A stretch of DNA of 64,000 nt, from contig JBANDB010000007.1 in the NCBI GenBank assembly GCA_037576215.1, positions 3,131,001 through 3,195,000 on the forward strand. Reading direction: 5' to 3'. The translations under genes and the position numbers were made by a program. Position 1 is the stretch's first letter. Every line of letters starts with the position of its first letter. The DNA comes from Armillaria gallica. Taxonomy: Eukaryota; Basidiomycota; Agaricomycetes; Agaricales; Physalacriaceae. The notes beneath the pieces were generated by a model that did no database searches, had not been told where the DNA came from, and worked only from the letters and a program-made list of their open reading frames with translations. Shown piece after piece: positions 57,060 to 64,000 of this stretch.

Positions 57060-57898
57060 AAGCATCATTCGCATTACAAGCTATCATCTATGTAAACGAG
57101 CAAACCCCGTGCCCCATGCCCAGGGAGTGCGCAATCGAGTCGATACGGAAGAGCGACGAAAGACGGAAAGAAATAGTCGTTAAAAAGAGAGTCCGTAATG
57201 ATGGTTCGTTTCAACAGCGATGGTTGTCTGATATAATGGAAAGAATCTCCGTAGAGGTCTTGGATATGGCGATGTCGAACGTTATCCGGGGATGCCGTCG
57301 ATGGCGACTGATATTCTTGCACGGCTCGAGCCTGGAGCGAGCGAGCGAGTGATGTGACGTTGCGAAACATGTCCAGAAGATGCACGGATGTTCGGTTTCA
57401 CACGAGACTCGTACGTCTGTGAGGGAACACGGCGACAAGGAATAATGGCGATCTGTGGTGTCTGAAGCTTGGTGGTGCTTTTATGGAATCCACGATACGG
57501 TCATGTTACATGCGCCACTCTGGGAGCATTGCTCGAGAGTCGAAAGTCCTGAAAAAGCGAGTCCGATAGACGCTGCGCTATTGGAGTCCCAGATGATGAT
57601 TGTGGTCACTCAGGAAGGCACCGGTTCTTTCGTTCCATGGACATCAGTGATGGGTCGAACTGCGGGGGCCCCTCAGCCCTGATTTCTCCTGCTTCTCCAG
57701 ATCCTCCTCCCAGTCCTTTAAATACGATATGCGGATGTATGGGCCGATGAAAAGTTTGAGTAGATCATATATCTACGAGATTGGGAGTTTGTTCGAAGTT
57801 TGTTCGTGAAAGGGAGACATAGACGCATACGTACAGTCGCCGGTATAGCATCGGTCATCTCAGAGACAACCTATACAGGATGCTAGTCGATGCGATTC
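57060..57898. repeat. Module Y, copy 3, truncated at the array edge
   Basis: Matches copies 1 and 2 up to GTCGATGCGATT (57887-57898), where the others continue with GTCTGATC and this one changes to unrelated sequence. This marks the right edge of the duplicated array. Confidence 0.6.
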
Positions 57899-60130
57899 CG
57901 AGTCCTGTGTATACAGGCTCGGTCTTATGCGGTCCTTAGGGTTTGGGTGGCTGTGCATTTTGGTTAAGTCGGTCGTTGCCGGCGCTCTGTCATTGTCCTT
58001 ACGTTGGAGGCTCGGCTCTCGGCATCCTCTTCGGCACGTATTATGTTATCGTCGTTTTACCTGGCTGATTTTACTGGTTTCAATTGTACAAGCCTATGCC
58101 CCGTGTCTTCGTCACGATTGCCAGACCCTCGTACCTTGGGTCCCGGCAACCTGACTGCGACACAGGGCTTCGGCTTGTTGGGGCCCGCCCCAAACCTGGC
58201 TTATTACTATAATATATTGTTGAATCTCTGTTATTTGTTTGGAGCTATTGCAACAGAGCAAAATAGTTTTTATGAGTACCATAAAGTTTTGTCTGTTACT
58301 TCTGTGAGCCATATATTGGATTGGTAGGGACTCCCTGGTCCCATGATTTGGGTGATCATTGTTAATAGCTGTCACTATTGGCAGGAGAGAGGGAGAGATA
58401 TGTATTCTGGTTCTTATGTTCCTGATTTGGATATCTGACATGGTCATCATTTGAGGTCTGATAAATTCTATAAGACTTACATCTATTGACATTCAATGTT
58501 CATTGCTCATTGCTTGATACTGTAGTACTTTGACCATATTTTGACAGGGTGTTATGTGTTATGCATATCTTCACCCAGTCACATCTTCATTATGATGTCA
58601 TCTAACTTAATAGGCAGTCCAGCATATGCCAGACCAAAAATTTAATGCTATATTGAGTAATTAAAGGCACCAAATAGGCTGTTATGTGTTACAAAGTTTG
58701 CTGATCTTCACATAATGGACCCCTGTTACATGTTATGTGAAGATATGGTTGAAATACTACAGTACTCACTTTGTGGCTATAGCATAGATAAGTAGTCTAA
58801 GTTGAAGCTCAGTTAGGAGCCAGTCATGCCAATGATGTGCTGTGGGGAGAGTAGAGGCTTGATAGAGGCAGTAACATTGAAACTCATCTGGCCTGCACCA
58901 TGGGATGGCAAGGGCCATTTATGACATGATAACTGGGTAAGCATATGATAGCTGATTCATTGAAGTCTAAGCTCTCTGGAGCACGGTCACCTCACATATT
59001 GTTATCCCATCTTCTTGCTTGTCATTGCAACAACCCACTTCTTGGACATTATGACTGTTAGTTCATTTCCATATTTTAGTCAGTACTTACATTCCCTTGC
59101 TTCCTTGGACTTCAGAGTAGTATTATACAATTTCCACCATAGCTTCATGGGGTGTTACATGTTATGCTTTATAACCAAATTGTCATAGCTTCATTCACTG
59201 AAATATGATGTAAATTACTATATTAGTGTCTCCAGTGCCAGCCAGCTGCAAAAACTTCCCAAATTAGGCTGATACTACCTCTCAAAAGAGCTTTTTACAT
59301 GTTATGATTTACTGTGAGCTTCACTTCATGGTTAGCAGTCAAAATTGTACAGTATTCTTACAGGTAATATCATCACCTTATTGCTCTACATGGACAGAGA
59401 AAAGCTGAGTATAGTACATATTCTTACATGAATAATCTTCTCACAATTTCTACTTGCTGAAAAAAGGCTTGAGCCTTGCCAAAGCCTTGTAATAAGCAAA
59501 TTATAGCATAGTCAGTACATATATATGCATTACCTGTCCTTGAATGGTCTCCTGGCCCCTAATCCTACAGTTCCTACCTGTAATTTTTCATTTGATGTTT
59601 GTTGTTCACTTGTTGCTCAATGCTCATTGTTTGATACTCACTTTGGAGGCTACAGCATCTTGTCAGCATGCATACTTAGTGGATACTGTTCGGTTTTGAA
59701 TGTAGCTTCATAGGGTGTTACATGTTATGCTTTATGGGCAAATTACCATAGCTTCATTCACTGAAATATGGTGAGGAGTTACCACATATAGTGTCTCTGG
59801 GGCCAGCTGGCCACTGAAATTTCCCAAATTTGGCTAATACTACCTCTCTTGTTACATGTTACAAATTACTGGGAGCTTCACTTCAAAGGATCCCATTATG
59901 CATTACATGAATTAACAGTCAAAATTGAACAGTAGTCTCAGTTCAGTGAATGCTGGATGCTGGACATGCCTCAATCATTTGCCATGCATGGCACTGTAGA
60001 GAGGCAAAAGGTGGCAGCGATGGCAGTGCAACATAATTGAAACTCAGCCGGATTATGCCAGGGGATGGCAATGGCCGGAAATTCAAAGTCCGCTAATTTT
60101 ACATAAGCAAATTGTGTGGCTGTGGTTCAC
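57899..60130. repeat. AT-rich repetitive stretch without genes
   Basis: Contains many variants of GTTACATGTTATG and a long direct repeat (59141-59328 and 59704-59886), plus a shorter pair near 58866-58920 and 60020-60075. No coding frame is conserved. It may be the 5' region of a retroelement or a diverged satellite-like array. Confidence 0.5.
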
Positions 60131-60342
60131 CTGTATTAATATATAGATATTCGAACAACCACCGTACCGCAGGAGTACATTGTCGCAATGTTCTGGGATG
60201 GTAGACAAGATTCCTGCCTCCCCTGCAAATCAATCTGACGTTTCCACCCTCCGAGTCTGCAAGGTTGTGTGACGCGCAACCAAAGGTGATGACAACACTC
60301 CCGAGACAGAAGGCTCCAAGTTCGAAGGACTAGGATACGCTG

Positions 60343-62763
60343 GTGGATCTGCCGAATGATTTCCTGCCTGTACGTACACATGGTGGTCGTGATTCAGCAC
60401 GAAAGGAGCGCTGGGAACGATTGAGGGTTTTTGTAGAAAAGGCAAAAAAGACGGACTTTGCTTTCTGGTCGGGGGTAAAGGATATCACAGATGTGAAAAC
60501 TCCTCCTCCCGCGGTGTCATTGGAAGATATGCTGAAGGAGCTCCATGACCGTATCAATATTCCTGCCGATATTCCTGCCGATTTTAACCTCGACAGTTTA
60601 CTTAGGGCGGCCATGGAATGTGATGTGATTCCTCCCACAACCATGGACACTACAGCGGATGGGATCTTCTCGTATCATTTCACGCTGGACCAGCTGACAG
60701 AGGCGAAGGAGCGATTGCAGGTCGTGATTGACAGTTGCCCCGGTTTCGACACAGCAACATATGCACGGTTCCTTGCGATTGATAATGACGAGCTTCTCCG
60801 TCTGTATAATCGCTGCCTGGACTTGCAGGGAGCTCCACGGCTATGGTTGATTAGTATCCTTATTGGGATCCTGAAACCTGGCAAGGATGCGTCTATTCCA
60901 GGGAATTATAGGCTGATTGGCTTGGAATCTTGCTTCCTCCGGGTATTCACGCTGCTGATCGATCGGAGACTCCAGACATGGATGCAGGCCAACGGCATAT
61001 TACCTGAAACTCAGAACGGTTTTAGGTTAGGCTATCATGGTCTCAACAACCCTTTCATACTTCGAACAGCGATTGATGTCGTGCTGGCAGATGGTAAAAC
61101 CTTGTATGTGGTTTTCCCTGATCTCACCAACACTTTTCCCTGGCTTGACCTATCATCCCTCTGGTCAATGATGTATCGAAAGGGAATTGCAGGCCCGATG
61201 TTTGATTGGATCCGCATGTTGTACAGGGCAATGACTTATGTTGTCCGTCTGAACGGGGTCATGTCTGATCCATTCTCATCAACAATTGGACTCATGACTG
61301 GGGATAATGGGTCACCGGGGTTCTGGAACTTCTTCTCGTCAGATCTAAAGTTCAGACCACACGAAGATGATATCTGGATTGGTGAACATCAGGTGATGAA
61401 CATTGAACATGCTGATGATGGCGCCTTGTTCTCCTCCGCCAGAGGGTTGCAATCCCACCTGGACGAGTATAGCTGTTGGACGAACCGGAAGGGCCTACAC
61501 GTAAACATAGCGAAGACCAAGGTTTGATCCCTCAGGCACTCCCTAGAGCTTCTATTGATTGTCTCCTGATGTCTGTAGGCCATGGTGTTCGGTCGCATAC
61601 CAGAGACACTGCCCACGTTCCGAATCAATGGACATCCAGTTGCATGGGTCAATGAACATCGATACCTGGGAGTCAACTTCACGTTGTCTCATGCCAATAT
61701 ATTCAAAATCCACTACGGGATCAAGTCAAAGGTCGCGAAGAAGATGGCGAGCGCTACATTCACTCTCGACAAGTTCTTAGGGGATCTCCCTCCAAGAGAG
61801 GGTCTGATACTGTACAACAGTCGGATTGACCCCCATCTCACTTATGGTGCCGAGGTAGCCATCGATGTGTCACTGAACGATGTCGCACTTTTGGAGACTG
61901 TCCAACATCTCTACATACGAAGATTGCTACACCTATACAAGTGTTCAATGATTGACGTTCTCTGGTCAGAGACGGGCATGTGGCCATTGGCCTACCGGAG
62001 GATATGGTTTGCCTTGCGCTACCTTGCCAAAGTCCTATTATTGCCGGAGTATAGAATCCCTGTGTGGTGTGTAGAGGCCAATGTGACCTTGTGGACGAGG
62101 CAGAAACCATGCTGGCTGGGGGACATTGCTGTGGTGCTAAGGAGGCTCGGTCTGCCAGAGAGCCAAATAAGCCTGGAGGCGTTGACCGATGCTGGACAAG
62201 TTGTAGAGCTCATCAACTCACTCCCAGTCCTGATCCGTGAAAGGGTCCGTGATGTTATAGAAGGATCGACCAAATTGCCGTTGATGCAAGGCAGGATAGA
62301 GAGGTTGCCTAGGAACGGCTCCAGCAAGAGTCAGTGGCTGTTTAGGGCGTATCATCAGATCCGTATTCCTGCCCATTGTATAGTGGTAACTCGCCTGATA
62401 ACATCGTGTCACGGTCTAGCGGTGGAGAGAGGCCGTTGGTTGAAGGTCGTTGGCACTAGGGAGCCGGTGCCCTTCCAGTTCCGAATCTGCCGTTTGTGCA
62501 AGGACGGTGTGGAGGATGAGTTGCATGTATTGTTCATGTGCGTTGAGGATGAACTCGTACGCCTTCGTGGGGAGTTCCTGCACGAGATGTGGGCAACTTA
62601 TCCAGCGCTCAAGGGCAGGAGTACCACGCCGCTTGAGATGTGGCATACACTCCTATCATATCATGACTTGCTTCCGAGGATTGGACGTTATGTTCACGAT
62701 GTGTTGCAGCGAGTCGCAACCGAAGAACTTTATATTGACCCCAGTATTAATTACACAACGTAG
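60343..62763 (+). CDS. LINE-like reverse transcriptase, two exons, 5' end incomplete
   Basis: Exon 1 (60343-61521) and exon 2 (61579-62763) join in phase 0 through a 57-bp intron with donor GTTTGA and acceptor TGTAG. RT motifs in order: ILKPGKDASIPGNYRLIGL, FPDLTNTFPWLD (first Asp), GLMTGDNGSPGFWN, and the catalytic HADDGALFSS (usually F/YADD), then KGLHVNIAKTK joined to AMVFGRIP. The C-terminal region ends with a CCHC knuckle, CRLCKDGVEDELHVLFMC. No endonuclease domain is visible upstream, and the frame before 60343 closes at a TAG, so the start is unknown (first in-frame ATG is at 60529). It encodes the copying enzyme of a non-LTR-type element or a domesticated relative. It has no internal stop, unlike its neighbours. 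Confidence 0.75.
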
Positions 62764-64000
62764 ATTATCTCGTCGTAAGCCGTGGATACTATTGTAGTAG
62801 TAGTTACTAGTCACACCTCTGAAGTCAGTTCTGAGAGGCCGTACCTTACGGGGGCTAAGCCGAATCAGTTTGGCCCAGAGAGTGTTCAGTACCGTAGCAC
62901 TTATTTGTGTAGTACGGACTCTGGTCAGTTTCCTTCTCAGGGACATAGACCAGAATAAATATCTTCCTCCTCCTCCTGCCAAATTCACGCCGCATTGACA
63001 TGCTGAGCCTGACATCGGGCTTTGAAATATAACTCCGACTGCATTTAATTTCTCATCGCCTCACTTTCCTTAGAGCTCGTTTAAGCCGCGACCGCATTTT
63101 GTGTGTGAGTCCGAGCCTTAACGGGCTTGGTATTGGGATTTGGAGAGCATGAATCCGCCCCTGCGAATCGGAGATCGGAATTTCCGATTCTCAGAAATGG
63201 GGACGCAGGAAGAGCACCACGCTTTTGATATCTATGGTTCTGGTTCAATTCAGTTCGAAAATCATTGCCTTCCTGGTTTGTTACGTTGCGCTCTGATTCT
63301 GTCTCGTCAACTTTTCTTTGAACCATTCAGGGCCCGAACACCGTGTACCCATGACTCGCTGAGTCGCTGATACAACCGTTCTTTTTTTCCACCATCTGCA
63401 TCATATGCGGGTGTTTGGTGTTCGTCGCTTTCAGTGTTGTGCATTCGGCATTCTGATTCACTCCTTGCCTCCTTATCGTTACATTTTGTCTCGGTCTTCC
63501 AGTGGTCTTTTGTGGAACCTTCAAGGTTTTTTTTGTGCGGGATCACGAAACACCGATTAATCAGTGCTGCACTGATATCGTCCAGTTTCCAGTATCAACA
63601 GCAGACCATCGCCATTGTGTGTGGCGATCAACGACCTCGGAGGTTTCTATTGCCTCTTCTCATCAAAGTCGACGTTGGATAGATCGGCGAAACAGATTGA
63701 TATTTAGCAAGCACAGAAATGTCTTAGTCTGTGACGCCTTGTAAAACGGTTTGCTTTATCTGGGGCTTGAGTGGTTACCACCGTCCCTTTCAATGTTCTG
63801 CAGATGTGATGGTTGTTCGGCTATGCAAATTTCATGTCCCTTCGTTCCGTGAGTTCTTCTTTTTCTAGTCACGGCTCTCTATCTGCACAATTCTCATTCA
63901 CTATCTCAGGATCGACTGATGCTGTCGCCGATGGGACCGGGGGGTTGTAATCGTGACCATTGCATAAATCGCTGGCAGATAGAACGTTGGCCCACCAGGC
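62764..64000. other. No supported gene
   Basis: Short frames only. A CTCCTC-type microsatellite lies near 62965-62980. Nothing recognisable on either strand; it could be the 3' UTR of the RT element followed by intergenic DNA. Confidence 0.4.

Larger units (their letters stand above)
15424..57898. repeat. Array of diverged segmental duplications carrying NLR genes
   Basis: The same modules recur in the same order and orientation. Module X starts near a GGATAAACC-type motif. It is followed by the C2-NACHT gene on plus, an eS6 fragment on minus, a tRNA-like triad, module Y and module Z. Shared stretches include ATATCCAGGAAGG (15517, 48490), the text around CAACAGCGAGG (28308, 43970), and NACHT exons at 21930, 34898 and 52488. 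The distances between NACHT exons are about 13.0 and 17.6 kb. Two additional units are partial (26.1-27.0 and 41.3-42.0 kb lack an NLR gene). Divergence is considerable, so the duplications are old or decaying fast. Confidence 0.75.

Noticed and set aside
57899..60130. LTR retrotransposon with the 185-bp repeats as LTRs
   Set aside because: The interval between repeats is under 400 bp with no coding sequence, and no TG...CA ends or primer-binding site were seen.

Overview
The window looks like nuclear DNA of an agaricomycete (mushroom-forming basidiomycete). Genes are split by many 45-65 bp GT-AG introns, and the protein families are typical of that group: aminoglycoside-phosphotransferase-like kinase, DUF7770-like protein, JmjC and Ulp1 proteins, integrase-core protein, NACHT-type STAND proteins, and a LINE-like reverse transcriptase. 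The species cannot be told from the sequence. All calls come from reading the translated sequence by eye; no database search was run.

Layout. (1) 0.3-3.3 kb holds three small genes: a kinase-like gene (+), a DUF7770-like gene (-) and a coiled-coil/RING gene (-). (2) 3.7-15.4 kb is a block of element-like genes. On the plus strand lie a long reading frame with a JmjC domain, an acidic linker and a Ulp1 (C48) protease domain, followed by two unrecognised multi-exon genes. A DDE integrase-core gene runs convergently on the minus strand, and a strong TCTCGCGAGA palindrome sits upstream of its start. (3) 15.4-57.9 kb is an array of diverged segmental duplications. Three copies carry a C2 / Goodbye-like / NACHT / beta-propeller-like NLR gene (18.75-25.0, 33.3-37.9, 51.0-55.5 kb). 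Around them are four broken copies of the eS6 ribosomal protein gene, triads of tRNA-like repeats followed by a hairpin and an oligo-T run, and several unrecognised modules. A 502-bp hAT-like MITE with a perfect 8-bp target duplication lies in the third unit. (4) 57.9-60.1 kb is AT-rich and repetitive without genes. (5) 60.3-62.8 kb is a two-exon reverse transcriptase. (6) The last 1.2 kb shows no supported gene.

Across the genes, splice sites and reading phase are well preserved, yet almost every gene carries in-frame stops. Nearly all of these are TGA at sites compatible with an earlier CGA, and at three sites paralogues in the same window still have CGA. The simplest reading is CpG to TpG decay in methylated, repeat-rich DNA. 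Most genes here are therefore probably pseudogenes or epigenetically silenced copies. The integrase block, the NLR array and the tRNA-like/hairpin family are the parts most worth following up.
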